The notes under the pieces are model-generated. The model did not search any database. It was not told where the DNA came from and saw nothing but the letters and a program-made list of their open reading frames with translations. The position numbers and the translations under genes are program-made. From the NCBI GenBank assembly GCA_050949725.1, contig JBMNGH010000005.1, forward strand, positions 105,634 through 169,633: 64,000 bases of DNA. Reading direction: 5' to 3'. Below are positions 8,937 to 17,525 of the stretch, one piece after another. The stretch's first letter is position 1. Every line of letters starts with the position of its first letter. This DNA is from JBMNGH01 sp050949725. GTDB taxonomy: Bacteria > Bacillota > Thermosediminibacteria > Thermosediminibacterales > Tepidanaerobacteraceae.

Positions 8937-9137
8937 TCATCGGAGAATTAATGAGATCAGTTTATAAAATACAGAATCAGCAATCCAAATGATGACACTT
9001 ACAATTAATACCGAGCCCAAAACTACTAATGTATATGTCGTAAGGTCGCTTTTACTCGGCCATGTAACCTTTTTAAGCTCTGCTCTTACTTCTCTTAAAA
9101 ACTTGCCAGCTTTTTTCAGAAAGGCATCTCCTGCCAT
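8937..9137 (-). CDS. secE: preprotein translocase subunit SecE
   Basis: SecE is the essential small subunit that clamps SecY in the membrane channel. The 66-residue product has the short Gram-positive form: an amphipathic helix with FLREVRAELKKVTWPSKSDL, the conserved cytoplasmic motif, then one membrane segment (TLVVLGSVLIVSVIIWIADS). Its stop overlaps a possible nusG start. It follows rpmG by 16 bases. Confidence 0.96.
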   Translation of the reverse strand: MAGDAFLKKAGKFLREVRAELKKVTWPSKSDLTTYTLVVLGSVLIVSVIIWIADSVFYKLISLILR

Positions 9138-9153
9138 TTAAAAGCATCCCCCT

Positions 9154-9303
9154 TTATTTTGTCTCCTTGTGTAACGTATGCTTCTTACAGTGCTTGCAGT
9201 ACTTATTCATTTCGAGCCGGTCAGGGTCATTTTTCTTATTTTTTTGGGTATAATAATTTCTCTGCTTACATTCTGTGCATGCCAACACAATATTGACCCT
9301 CAT
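9154..9303 (-). CDS. rpmG: 50S ribosomal protein L33
   Basis: The start at 9303 gives 49 residues, beginning MRVNIVLACTECKQRNY, with GGAGGTG six bases upstream; an in-frame ATG 39 bases further up lacks support. Two CxxC pairs (CTEC near residue 9 and CKHC near 36) show the zinc-binding (C+) form of L33. It heads the rpmG-secE-nusG-rplK-rplA block, as in Bacillus. Confidence 0.96.
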   Translation of the reverse strand: MRVNIVLACTECKQRNYYTQKNKKNDPDRLEMNKYCKHCKKHTLHKETK

Positions 9304-9405
9304 GTGCACACCTCCAGTATTACTTAACTCATATAAGTGCAAAAATCTATCAATTTTAAGTCACTTAAATTAATTTATCATAATTCGTTTTTAATGTCAA
9401 TAAAA

Positions 9406-9439
9406 AGCATAAAATGAGGGGAATCTTCTGATTCCCCTT
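9406..9439 (-). terminator. tuf terminator
   Basis: A perfect 8-bp stem GGGGAATC/GATTCCCC with a 4-base loop lies 10 bases past the tuf stop, followed on the minus strand by TCATTTTATGCTTTTTATT. Confidence 0.75.
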
Positions 9440-9449
9440 GTTTGCTATG

Positions 9450-10655
9450 CTAATCTTCAACTACCTCAGCAACCACACCGGCTCCCACTGTCCTGCCGCC
9501 TTCCCTTATGGCAAACCTCAGGCCCTGCTCTATGGCAATCGGCGAGATCAGCTTTATGTCCATTACTATGTTGTCTCCAGGCATTACCATCTCTGTCCCT
9601 TCCGGTAGTGTGATCACGCCTGTGACGTCTGTTGTCCTAAAGTAAAACTGCGGCCTGTATCCGTTGAAAAATGGGGTGTGTCTGCCTCCCTCTTCTTTCT
9701 TTAATACGTATACCTGACCTTTGAAGTGTGTGTGGGGGTTTATTGAGTTGGGCTTCGCTAATACCATGCCCCTCTCTACTTCGTCTCTGTCTACTCCGCG
9801 CAGCAGTGCTCCTATGTTGTCTCCCGCTACGGCCTGGTCAAGCAGTTTCCTGAACATCTCTACGCCTGTTACTACTGTCTTCCTCTTCTCGTCTCTTATC
9901 CCGATTATCTCTACTTCGTCCCCTACTTTTAGAGTGCCTCTTTCTACTCTGCCGGTGACTACTGTGCCCCGACCTGTTATTGTGAATACGTCCTCTACTG
10001 GCATCAGGAACGGCTTCTCGGTCTCACGCTGTGGCGTGGGAATGTAGCTGTCTACTGCTTCCATGAGTTCCCATATCTTTCCGCACCACTGGCAGTCTTT
10101 TTTGCCGCATCCGCACTCTAAGGCTTTTAGTGCTGAACCGGCTACTATCGGAATGTCGTCTCCCGGAAATTCATACGATGATAGAAGCTCTCTTACTTCC
10201 ATCTCTACTAGTTCCAAGAGCTCCGGGTCGTCTACCATGTCTGTCTTGTTTAAAAATACTATGATGTAGGGCACGCCTACCTGTCTTGCCAAAAGTATGT
10301 GCTCTCTTGTCTGAGGCATTGGGCCATCGGCTGCTGATACTACTAGTATCGAACCGTCCATCTGGGCTGCACCTGTTATCATGTTCTTGACGTAGTCAGC
10401 ATGCCCAGGACAGTCTACGTGGGCATAGTGCCTGTTCTCTGTCTCGTATTCTACGTGTGCTGTGGCTATCGTTATCCCACGCTCCCTCTCTTCCGGTGCC
10501 TTGTCTATGTGGTCGTATGATACAAAGTCTGATAGCCCCGCATCTGATAGTGTCTTCGTTATCGCTGCCGTCAGTGTAGTCTTGCCATGGTCTACATGAC
10601 CTATTGTCCCTATGTTTACGTGGGGTTTTGTCCTCTCATATTTTTGCTTTGCCAT
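9450..10655 (-). CDS. tuf: elongation factor Tu
   Basis: EF-Tu brings aminoacyl-tRNA to the ribosome as a GTP complex. The 401-residue protein has all GTPase motifs: GHVDHGKT at 19-26, DCPGH at 81-85, NKTD at 136-139 and SAL at 174-176, followed by beta-barrel domains 2 and 3. After SAL there is an unusual Cys-rich insert, ECGCGKKDCQWCGK, with cysteines at 181, 183, 188 and 191 where most EF-Tu have a short acidic loop; four cysteines in this spacing could hold zinc. Codon use is strongly biased, as expected for a highly expressed gene. It is the last gene of a tRNA-tuf transcript. Confidence 0.98.
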   Translation of the reverse strand: MAKQKYERTKPHVNIGTIGHVDHGKTTLTAAITKTLSDAGLSDFVSYDHIDKAPEERERGITIATAHVEYETENRHYAHVDCPGHADYVKNMITGAAQMDGSILVVSAADGPMPQTREHILLARQVGVPYIIVFLNKTDMVDDPELLELVEMEVRELLSSYEFPGDDIPIVAGSALKALECGCGKKDCQWCGKIWELMEAVDSYIPTPQRETEKPFLMPVEDVFTITGRGTVVTGRVERGTLKVGDEVEIIGIRDEKRKTVVTGVEMFRKLLDQAVAGDNIGALLRGVDRDEVERGMVLAKPNSINPHTHFKGQVYVLKKEEGGRHTPFFNGYRPQFYFRTTDVTGVITLPEGTEMVMPGDNIVMDIKLISPIAIEQGLRFAIREGGRTVGAGVVAEVVED

Positions 10656-10733
10656 ATTGTTGATCCTCCTTGATTATGTAAAAATATGTGCAGCTTGTAT
10701 AGAGCATGTCCCGTTATAAGTATATTATAACAA

Positions 10734-10816
10734 AATCTTTTGATTTTACAACTTATGGTCGATTTTGTTGCGAAAGCCTCCGGCTATTCTAAACAAATCT
10801 TTTGATTTTACAACTA
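10734..10816. repeat. 21-base direct repeat upstream of tuf
   Basis: The string AAATCTTTTGATTTTACAAC occurs at about 10735 and again at about 10796, 62 bases apart, in the space between tRNA-Thr and tuf. No function is visible; a local duplication is the simplest reading. Confidence 0.6.
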
Positions 10817-10830
10817 AATATACATAAAAA

Positions 10831-10906
10831 TGGAGCCCATGACCGGGATTGAACCGGTGACCTCCGCCTTACCAAGGCGACGCTCTGCCTACTGAGCTAC
10901 ATGGGC
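10831..10906 (-). tRNA. tRNA-Thr (GGU)
   Basis: Complete cloverleaf: acceptor GCCCATG with CATGGGC, anticodon loop TTGGTAA (GGT), encoded CCA. It is the tRNA nearest to tuf. Confidence 0.96.
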
Positions 10907-10907
10907 A

Positions 10908-10984
<77 letters not shown>

Positions 10985-11083
10985 ATGTTAAAATGTAATA
11001 CATGATTTAATATTACATAAACATTATAGTTTATTATATGCTTTATGTGATTATAGTGCTAGAGACAGATATTTATTGCCATT

Positions 11084-11160
11084 TGGAGCGGGAAACGGGA
11101 TTCGAACCCGCGACATTCAGCTTGGAAGGCTGACGCTCTAGCCGGCTGAGCTATTCCCGC
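11084..11160 (-). tRNA. tRNA-Gly (UCC)
   Basis: Cloverleaf with acceptor GCGGGAA/TTCCCGC, anticodon loop CTTCCAA (TCC) and encoded CCA. Confidence 0.95.
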
Positions 11161-11256
11161 ATATTGAGAATTTATTTAACTAATGTCGAAGTCGAAAAAA
11201 AAATTCTTACTTTTATGCTTGGAAGAAATCGTTTCTTTCTAACTTATGAACTTTTA

Positions 11257-11342
11257 TGGTGGAGAGAGGTGGATTCGAACCACCGAAGGCATCGCCAGCA
11301 GATTTACAGTCTGCCCCCTTTGGCCAGCTCGGGAATCTCTCC
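11257..11342 (-). tRNA. tRNA-Tyr (GUA)
   Basis: A class II tRNA of 86 bases with long variable arm, acceptor GGAGAGA/TCTCTCC, anticodon loop CTGTAAA (GTA) and CCA. It is the first gene after the promoter at 11355-11383. Confidence 0.95.
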
Positions 11343-11354
11343 AATTCCTTATTT

Positions 11355-11383
11355 ATTATAAAAGGAAATAGTAATTAGGTCAA
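11355..11383 (-). promoter_or_regulatory. promoter of the tRNA-Tyr-Gly-fMet-Thr-tuf unit
   Basis: TTGACC (11378-11383) and a perfect TATAAT (11355-11360) are separated by exactly 17 bases, just upstream of tRNA-Tyr. No other promoter of this strength is seen before tuf, so tuf probably shares the transcript. Confidence 0.75.
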
Positions 11384-11394
11384 TACTATTATTA

Positions 11395-12057
11395 CTAATA
11401 TAATTCTCTTATTTCTAGGTATTTTTCTAATTTACGCTTAACCCTTTGGAGGGCATTGTCTATAGATTTTACGTGTCTTTTTAAGTCCTTGGCTATTTCT
11501 TGATACGATTTTCCGCCAAGATATGACATCAATACCTGCCATTCTAATTTGCTTAGGATTTCCCCCATTTTACCCTCTATATCCTCAAATTCTTCTCTGC
11601 TTATTATAAGTTCTTCAGGATCAGATATCTTAGCTCCTGTAAGAATATCGAGTAACGTCCTGTCAGAATCTTCATCGTATATCGGTTTGTTTAAAGAGAT
11701 ATATGAGTTAAGAGGAATGTGTTTTTGACGTGTAGCCGTCTTAATCGCTGTAATTATCTGTCTCGTTATGCACAGTTCTGCGAAGGCTCTGAAAGAGGAA
11801 AGCTTGTCGGGATTGAAGTCGCGGATCGCCTTGTAAAGCCCTATCATACCTTCTTGTATTATGTCTTCTCTGTCAGCACCAATTAAAAAATAAGACCTGG
11901 CTTTAGATTTTACAAAGTTCTTGTATTTATTAATCAAAAAATCCAGGGCCTCAGGATCTCCGTTTACAGCCTCACAAACTACTTCTTCGTCCATCATATC
12001 GTCATAGCATGTATATTCTTCTTTTGGAAGACCGACATTCAATACAACCGCCCCCAT
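11395..12057 (-). CDS. sigH: RNA polymerase sigma-H factor
   Basis: Sigma H directs early stationary-phase and sporulation genes. The 220-residue protein is the usual length. Region 2 is recognisable by REDIIQEGMIGLYKAIRDF, with LSSFRAFAELCITRQI for promoter melting, and the C-terminal region 4 contains the helix-turn-helix (KSYQEIAKDLKRHVKSIDNALQRV in two parts). No strong ribosome binding site precedes the ATG at 12057; other start codons nearby are possible. Gene order sigH-yacP-rlmB is as in Bacillus. Confidence 0.95.
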   Translation of the reverse strand: MGAVVLNVGLPKEEYTCYDDMMDEEVVCEAVNGDPEALDFLINKYKNFVKSKARSYFLIGADREDIIQEGMIGLYKAIRDFNPDKLSSFRAFAELCITRQIITAIKTATRQKHIPLNSYISLNKPIYDEDSDRTLLDILTGAKISDPEELIISREEFEDIEGKMGEILSKLEWQVLMSYLGGKSYQEIAKDLKRHVKSIDNALQRVKRKLEKYLEIRELY

Positions 12058-12143
12058 TTAGTTTTAAAGCCCAAGAACTCCTATAATTATATCTCATGAA
12101 CTTTATAGTAGTCAAGCTCCTGATACTCTCTATTTCAAACATT

Positions 12144-12665
12144 TCATCTGCTATTTGTATATTTTTCCAATATTTTCCTTATGTCTGGATCTATAATTTC
12201 CCCAAGTTTGTCGTTTTGTTTTATCATCATCTTTTCATCAGCCCTTCGCTTCAGAATCATCTGTTTGACCTCATTAAACAATTCCCGTGCCGAAATCCTA
12301 AATGCTCCTCTACCCATTATGATTTGCTGCTCCACCCAATCCGAAGTGGCTACACTTACTTTATATTCCCGGCCGATAACATCGACTACCTTCTCTATAT
12401 AATTATCAGCCGTCTCACCTTCTTTGGTAAAGACCACTTCTATTCCGTTAATCTCTTCACAAGAACCATGATTACCTTTGACTTGATGTGCATCAAAAAC
12501 TACTAGAACAGCTATACCTGTCTGGGCAGAGTAATCAGCCATAATATGAATCAGCTTATCTCTAGCCGTCTCCAAGCTGACGGCCATTGCCTCATTCAGT
12601 TCCTGCCACGAATTTATTATATTGTATCCATCAATAATTAAAAGCTCTTTGTCGAACTTTGTCAT
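12144..12665 (-). CDS. yacP: YacP/Rae1-like NYN-domain endoribonuclease
   Basis: In Bacillus YacP (Rae1) is a ribosome-associated mRNA endonuclease. The 173-residue product begins with a PIN-like NYN fold, LLIIDGYNIINSW at residues 9-21 and VVFDAHQVKG further on, where the Asp residues would bind metal. It abuts rlmB with no gap and is upstream of sigH, the conserved order. Confidence 0.9.
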   Translation of the reverse strand: MTKFDKELLIIDGYNIINSWQELNEAMAVSLETARDKLIHIMADYSAQTGIAVLVVFDAHQVKGNHGSCEEINGIEVVFTKEGETADNYIEKVVDVIGREYKVSVATSDWVEQQIIMGRGAFRISARELFNEVKQMILKRRADEKMMIKQNDKLGEIIDPDIRKILEKYTNSR

Positions 12666-13442
12666 CTATTTAATCATCCTCTGTCTAAGTATCTCATATG
12701 ACAAGATAGAGGTAGCAACAGCTGCATTTAAGGAATTTATACTTCCTTTCATTGGTATACTCACCACCATATCACACTTTTCTTTGACCAATTTCCCAAG
12801 TCCTTTATCTTCGCTACCTATAACGAGTGCAATAGGCCCTGTAAGATCGACTTTAAAACACGAATCACCTTTCATATCGGCACCAATAACCCAAAGACCT
12901 TTTTGTTTTAGCTCCTCCAGTGTAGTGGATATATTAGTTACCCTGGCCACTTTAACATAAGCAGCTGCTCCGGAAGACACTTTCATTACCGTTTCATTGA
13001 CCGCACATGAACGATGCTTGGAGATAATTACACCATGAACCCCCATACATTCAGCAGTTCTCAAAATTCCGCCTAAATTTTGAGGATCGGATATTTGATT
13101 CAAGACGATGATAAAGGGATCTTCACCCAGTTTTTCTGCAGAAGATAGGATGTCATCAATTTCAACATAAGCTTTCAGGGCTGCTAATGCAATAACACCC
13201 TGGTGAGCCGGAGTTTTCGCCATAAAATGAAAAGTATCTGCATCAAGTTCTTTTACAGGTATACCTTCAGATTTAGCAGCTTTAATTATTTTTAAAAGTG
13301 CACTTTTATTTCTGCCTTTTTTAATGTAAATTATATTTACCATTTTCCCTGCTCGGACAGCTTCAAAAACAGCGTTTATTCCTTCAATTTGCATGTTTGT
13401 GTGTTTTTGTTTTCGCTTAATTGCCATCACTCCCGGAAACAT
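12666..13442 (-). CDS. rlmB: 23S rRNA (guanosine-2'-O-)-methyltransferase RlmB
   Basis: This SpoU-family knotted methyltransferase modifies 23S rRNA (G2251 in E. coli) using S-adenosylmethionine. The 258-residue protein has the N-terminal substrate-binding domain (IEGINAVFEAVRAGK) and the three SpoU motifs: DPQNLGGILRTAECMG, VIGSEDKGLGKLV and SIPMKGSINSLNAAVATSI. Two in-frame ATGs (13442 and 13427) are possible and neither has an ideal ribosome binding site. It is divergent from thyX. Confidence 0.95.
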   Translation of the reverse strand: MFPGVMAIKRKQKHTNMQIEGINAVFEAVRAGKMVNIIYIKKGRNKSALLKIIKAAKSEGIPVKELDADTFHFMAKTPAHQGVIALAALKAYVEIDDILSSAEKLGEDPFIIVLNQISDPQNLGGILRTAECMGVHGVIISKHRSCAVNETVMKVSSGAAAYVKVARVTNISTTLEELKQKGLWVIGADMKGDSCFKVDLTGPIALVIGSEDKGLGKLVKEKCDMVVSIPMKGSINSLNAAVATSILSYEILRQRMIK

Positions 13443-13511
13443 ATATAATATTGAGCAGAGGTTTGTACAAATAATATTTTAATTGTAAACAAATGTCAAG
13501 GAGGTTGAAGT

Positions 13512-14669
13512 ATGAAAGTCACGATTATCGCTCATACCCCTGAACCCGAAAAAGTTGTGGCAGCCTCAGCCCGCCTTTGCTATTCAAAGACGAGCGCTTC
13601 AAACATTATGAATAATCTTACAAATGACAAGGCTAATGCTTTTTTGAAAAAGTTGACCCAAATGGGCCATATGTCTCCTACCGAACACATAAGCTTTACA
13701 TTCGCTATAGACGGCGTAAGCCGGACACTTTTAGCTCAATTGACTAGACATCGAATAGCATCCTATTCGGTTCAAAGCCTGAGATATAACAATCCTTTCA
13801 AATCAGAAATATTATCAGGCAATAAAGACATTCAGGAAAAAAACCTTACTAAAGAAAATACATATTACATGGAAGGGCTAGTATATGCTAATAACTTGTG
13901 CAAAGATGAGCTATTCACTTGTGATACTCCGACAGAAAAATGCTCCATTACAGGAAAATCTCCTGAACAAATCAATAAAAATTACCTTACTTCATATTTA
14001 CGCGGCATATACGATGCCTGCGGATGTTGTCATAAAAACAAAGAGCTCGTAGTTTCATTTCCTAAAAAAATAGAATCTGTAATTAAGCTGTTCTATAGTA
14101 ATACTACGTTTGTAGAGGAGAAAATATTAATAAAAAAAGAAGAGGCTGAAGATTTCCTATTATTTATTTACGATAAGCTTGATTACATAAATTCATATTA
14201 CAATCAAGAAAAGCTTCTTGAAATCTGCAAACAATCTACCAAGTTTTATAAAGTATTTTTGGGAAATGTGAAGGATTATATCGAAACAGTCTATTATTCA
14301 ATGATGCCTGAAAGCATTGCTCAATATCCCGAAGCTATCTTGCCCTACATCAAAGGGCTTGAGTCTTGTAAAAACACTTACGTTAAATTAGTTAAACTAG
14401 GTATAGATCAAGAAGACGCTAGATATATACTGCCGATGTCGACACAGACCCGTGTGGTTATGACAATGAATGCAAGAAGCCTCCAAAACTTTTTTGCCCT
14501 CCGCTGTTGCAAACGCGCTCAAACTGAAATAAGAGAGCTGGCAAATCTAATGCTCGAAGAGGTAAAAAAAATAGCCCCTGCTATCTTTGAGCATGCAGGG
14601 CCTCCATGTGAATCTAACGGTATTTGCCCAGAAGGGGAGCTAAGTTGCGGTAAATACCCGACTTCATAA
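13512..14669 (+). CDS. thyX: flavin-dependent thymidylate synthase ThyX with a LAGLIDADG-like insert
   Basis: ThyX makes dTMP from dUMP with FAD, NADPH and methylenetetrahydrofolate. At 385 residues it is about 150 longer than normal. Residues 1-93 are ordinary ThyX, including the signature TRHRIASYSVQSLRY (RHR at 79-81). Residues 263-385 are the ordinary second half, with ARYILPMSTQTRVVMTMNAR and SLQNFFALRCC. Between them is an insert of about 168 residues with two motifs like those of LAGLIDADG endonucleases (YMEGLVYANN near 119 and YLRGIYDACG near 162). The catalytic Asp position of each is changed (to N and C). Intein splice motifs are not evident. AAGGAGG precedes the ATG. The 3' end overlaps mrnC, which is convergent. 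Confidence 0.92.
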   Translation: MKVTIIAHTPEPEKVVAASARLCYSKTSASNIMNNLTNDKANAFLKKLTQMGHMSPTEHISFTFAIDGVSRTLLAQLTRHRIASYSVQSLRYNNPFKSEILSGNKDIQEKNLTKENTYYMEGLVYANNLCKDELFTCDTPTEKCSITGKSPEQINKNYLTSYLRGIYDACGCCHKNKELVVSFPKKIESVIKLFYSNTTFVEEKILIKKEEAEDFLLFIYDKLDYINSYYNQEKLLEICKQSTKFYKVFLGNVKDYIETVYYSMMPESIAQYPEAILPYIKGLESCKNTYVKLVKLGIDQEDARYILPMSTQTRVVMTMNARSLQNFFALRCCKRAQTEIRELANLMLEEVKKIAPAIFEHAGPPCESNGICPEGELSCGKYPTS

Positions 14670-15077
14670 AAGCTCCCCCGATCTTATTAGTTCATATGAA
14701 GCAAGCAATATTTTATTAAGCCGGTCATTTTGGCCAGTAAGATAAAGGTACCCCAGTAATGCCTCGTAACCTGTGCTGTAATGATAATCCGTTATATCAG
14801 CAGTTTTGGGCACAGTGTTTACCTTTGCATTTCTCGCGGTTTTAAATACCGTTTTCTCTTTTTCGGTTAAATATCCCTCAATTTTCCTTATTATTTTTGC
14901 TTGTGACGAGGCCTTCACAAATTTAACACAATCATTGTGAAGGTCTTTGACTTTTTTTCCATTCCCTACAAGCTTTGTCCTCACAAATAAGTTGAATACA
15001 GCATCTCCTACAAAAGCGAGGGCAAGTGATGAAAGCGAATTTATATTATCTAAATTACAATCCAAAAGCCAAACCAC
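14664..15077 (-). CDS. mrnC: Mini-ribonuclease III
   Basis: MrnC matures 23S rRNA ends in Firmicutes. The 137-residue protein is the RNase III catalytic domain without the RNA-binding domain: LALAFVGDAVFNLFVRTKLV holds the first acidic site and GYEALLGYLYLTGQNDRL the second. Only two bases separate it from cysS, and its stop overlaps the end of thyX by six bases. Confidence 0.95.
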   Translation of the reverse strand: MVWLLDCNLDNINSLSSLALAFVGDAVFNLFVRTKLVGNGKKVKDLHNDCVKFVKASSQAKIIRKIEGYLTEKEKTVFKTARNAKVNTVPKTADITDYHYSTGYEALLGYLYLTGQNDRLNKILLASYELIRSGELL

Positions 15078-15079
15078 CC

Positions 15080-16489
15080 CTATTCAATTCTTTTCCACCT
15101 TACACCAGTTGGTGTATCTTCAAGAATAATACCCTGAGCTTTTAACTCATCTCTGATCTTATCAGCCAGAGCAAAATTTTTAACCTTTCTGGCCGCCTCC
15201 CTTTCCTCAATTTTTTCTTCGATGTCTTCTTCAAGTAATTTTTTCGGCTTAAATTTTTCAAAAAACCCTAGAACTGCTCCAAGGTCTATGAGAGTGTTTT
15301 TTGTCAAAGTAATAGCTTGTTTAGGCAAGTTTTTGTCAATATTCAAATTGAACTGTCGCACTATATTAAAAAGGGCAGCTATAGCATCAGCGGTATTAAA
15401 GTCATCATCCATAGCCTCGATAAATTTTTGACGATTGGCTTTAAGCGTTGATAAATAAACTTCACAATCGTTGGTTTTAATGAAGTTATCAGATGAGATA
15501 TCTTCAAGATATTCCATATTGTACAGCGCATTGTAAAATCGCTCAAGAGAACTTTTGGCCTGTTCCATAAGTTCTTCACTAAAATTGATAGGACTCCTGT
15601 AGTGCGAGGACAACATTAAAAATCTGACTACCTCAGGATTGTATTTTTTTAAAACATCCCTTACAGTAAAAAAATTGCCGAGGGATTTTGACATCTTTTG
15701 GTTACTTATATTTAAATATCCAACATGCATGAAAAACCTTGCGAAAGCTTTACCTGAGGCCGCCTCACTTTGTGCAATTTCATTTTCATGATGTGGAAAT
15801 ATGAGGTCAGGGCCGCCTCCGTGAATATCTATTGTTTCACCTAAATATTTCATAGCCATGACAGAACATTCGATATGCCATCCGGGTCTACCTTCTCCCC
15901 ACGGGCTATCCCATGACGGTTCGTTCGGCTTTTTAGCCTTCCACAAGGCAAAATCAAGGGAATCTTTTTTGTTTTCTCCAGGTTCAACGCGTGCACCCGA
16001 TTCTAATTCATCCAGATTTTGATGTGATAGTTTGCCATATTGTTTAAACTTTCGGGTTTCAAAGTATACGTTCCCATCAACATCATAAGCATACCCATTA
16101 TCGACTAGTTTTCTTATGATGTCAATAATATCTTTAATATTTTCTGTTGCTCTAGGATGCACATCAGCCTTTTTTATGCCCAGAGATTCTGCATCTTGAA
16201 AATACTCTTTGATGAAACGGTCTCCAAGTTCCTTTACAGTAATTCCTTCTGCACTAGCCCTTTTAATCATTTTATCATCAATATCGGTAAAATTCTGTAC
16301 AAATTTCACTTTATATCCCTTGAACTTTAAATAATTCCTTACCATGTCAAATGTTATAAACACACGCGCATTCCCAATATGAAAATAATCGTATACAGTA
16401 GGACCACACGTATAAATAGTAACCTGATTATCGTTCAGAGGAGCAAACTCCTCCTTGTTCCTGCTCAAGGTATTATAAATCCGCATCAT
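15080..16489 (-). CDS. cysS: cysteinyl-tRNA synthetase
   Basis: Charges tRNA-Cys. The 469-residue class I synthetase has the zinc ligands Cys28, Cys208 and the HHE around 233-235, the HIGN nucleotide motif at 37-40 and KMSKS at 265-269, followed by the anticodon-binding helical domain. AGAGGAG lies upstream of two adjacent ATG codons. It follows cysE by 27 bases, and both sit behind the cysteine T-box, so expression should rise when charged tRNA-Cys falls. Confidence 0.98.
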   Translation of the reverse strand: MMRIYNTLSRNKEEFAPLNDNQVTIYTCGPTVYDYFHIGNARVFITFDMVRNYLKFKGYKVKFVQNFTDIDDKMIKRASAEGITVKELGDRFIKEYFQDAESLGIKKADVHPRATENIKDIIDIIRKLVDNGYAYDVDGNVYFETRKFKQYGKLSHQNLDELESGARVEPGENKKDSLDFALWKAKKPNEPSWDSPWGEGRPGWHIECSVMAMKYLGETIDIHGGGPDLIFPHHENEIAQSEAASGKAFARFFMHVGYLNISNQKMSKSLGNFFTVRDVLKKYNPEVVRFLMLSSHYRSPINFSEELMEQAKSSLERFYNALYNMEYLEDISSDNFIKTNDCEVYLSTLKANRQKFIEAMDDDFNTADAIAALFNIVRQFNLNIDKNLPKQAITLTKNTLIDLGAVLGFFEKFKPKKLLEEDIEEKIEEREAARKVKNFALADKIRDELKAQGIILEDTPTGVRWKRIE

Positions 16490-16516
16490 TTAACTCCTCT
16501 CAGCTTGCAAAATATT

Positions 16517-17209
16517 TTAACCTGTTTTTTTGATCTGCAATTCATTCTCAAGATGAGATATTCTGGATTCAAGTTTCTCAATCTTTCTTTGAAGGTTTTT
16601 CATCATATCCGCAACTGGATCTGGCAACAAATGATGATTTAAATCCACCTTGGTAAAGTCGGCCTCCAGAAAATTAATTTTGTTCCTCACAACAGCCTTT
16701 CCTGGCACACCTACAACCGTAGAATTATCCGGAACATCTCTAAGAACAACGGCCCCTGCCCCAATTTTTGAATTTGTGCCGATTTTTACAGGCCCGAGGA
16801 CTTTTGCTCCAGATCCCACGACAATATTGTCACCTAGCGTAGGATGCCTTTTTCCCTTTTCTTTCCCTGTTCCGCCAAGTGTAACACCTTGATAAAGAGT
16901 TACATTATCACCTATTTCAGCTGTCTCCCCTATTACGATACCCATTCCGTGGTCAATAAAAAACCCCTTGCCTATCTTTGCCGCCGGATGAATTTCAATC
17001 CCGGTTAAAAATCTATTTATTTGAGAAACTAGCCTTGCCAAAAGGAGTAGTTTATGATTATACAGCCAGTGTGCTAACCTGTGCATCAAAATTGAATGAA
17101 ATCCCGGGTAACAAAGCACAACCTCCAAAATTCCCTTCGCCGCTGGGTCCCTTTCAAACACAACTTTGATGTCATCTTTTATTAAATCAAACATTTTCCC
17201 CCTCCTCAT
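16517..17209 (-). CDS. cysE: serine O-acetyltransferase
   Basis: Makes O-acetylserine from serine and acetyl-CoA, the first step of cysteine synthesis. The 230-residue protein has an N-terminal helical domain and a left-handed beta-helix of hexapeptide repeats, with the catalytic stretch AKIGKGFFIDHGMGIVIGET and GVTLGGTGKEKGKRHPTLGD nearby. The last 30 residues form a charged coiled-coil-like tail. It is the first gene after the T-box. Confidence 0.96.
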   Translation of the reverse strand: MRRGKMFDLIKDDIKVVFERDPAAKGILEVVLCYPGFHSILMHRLAHWLYNHKLLLLARLVSQINRFLTGIEIHPAAKIGKGFFIDHGMGIVIGETAEIGDNVTLYQGVTLGGTGKEKGKRHPTLGDNIVVGSGAKVLGPVKIGTNSKIGAGAVVLRDVPDNSTVVGVPGKAVVRNKINFLEADFTKVDLNHHLLPDPVADMMKNLQRKIEKLESRISHLENELQIKKTG

Positions 17210-17224
17210 TCATTATATTTAATC

Positions 17225-17475
17225 AATTGCGTTAAAAAATTTAAGAGCCCTTCACCTCTTCAGAGGCGAAAGGCTCGCGGTTCCACTCTGTTTTAAAACT
17301 CAAGCATTTAACGGCCTAACTAACCGCAGAACCCCTAAAAAATATTCAGGGTTTGAGCTCAGGGGTGCAATTTCGGTCATCTTCCTTCCTTAAAACCGCT
17401 TTCAGCCGGTGACGGTTTCTCTCTTTAAGGGGTGTCGAGCCTACGAGCCCCATCAACGCTTCGATGATGATTTTA
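17225..17475 (-). promoter_or_regulatory. T-box leader, cysteine type
   Basis: The conserved T-box AGAGTGGAACCGCG lies at about 17276-17290, followed by a terminator with AGAGCCTTTCGCC ... and a T-rich tract. Stem I ends with a specifier loop that reads TGC followed by A (GAAATTGCACCCC), a Cys codon. This agrees with the downstream cysE and cysS. Uncharged tRNA-Cys should stabilise the antiterminator. Confidence 0.9.
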
Positions 17476-17525
17476 ATTTATATTATAAGAAATACACGCT
17501 AAAGTCAAGACCCATTAATTCTTTT

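Noticed and set aside
8386..8940. NusG start at 8940 as the main start
   Set aside because: It adds ten residues absent from the family and the Shine-Dalgarno lies inside those codons; kept only as a possible coupled start.
13791..14297. A true intein in ThyX
   Set aside because: No N-terminal Cys/Ser block, no block B threonine-histidine region and no C-terminal His-Asn before a nucleophile could be found at the insert borders.
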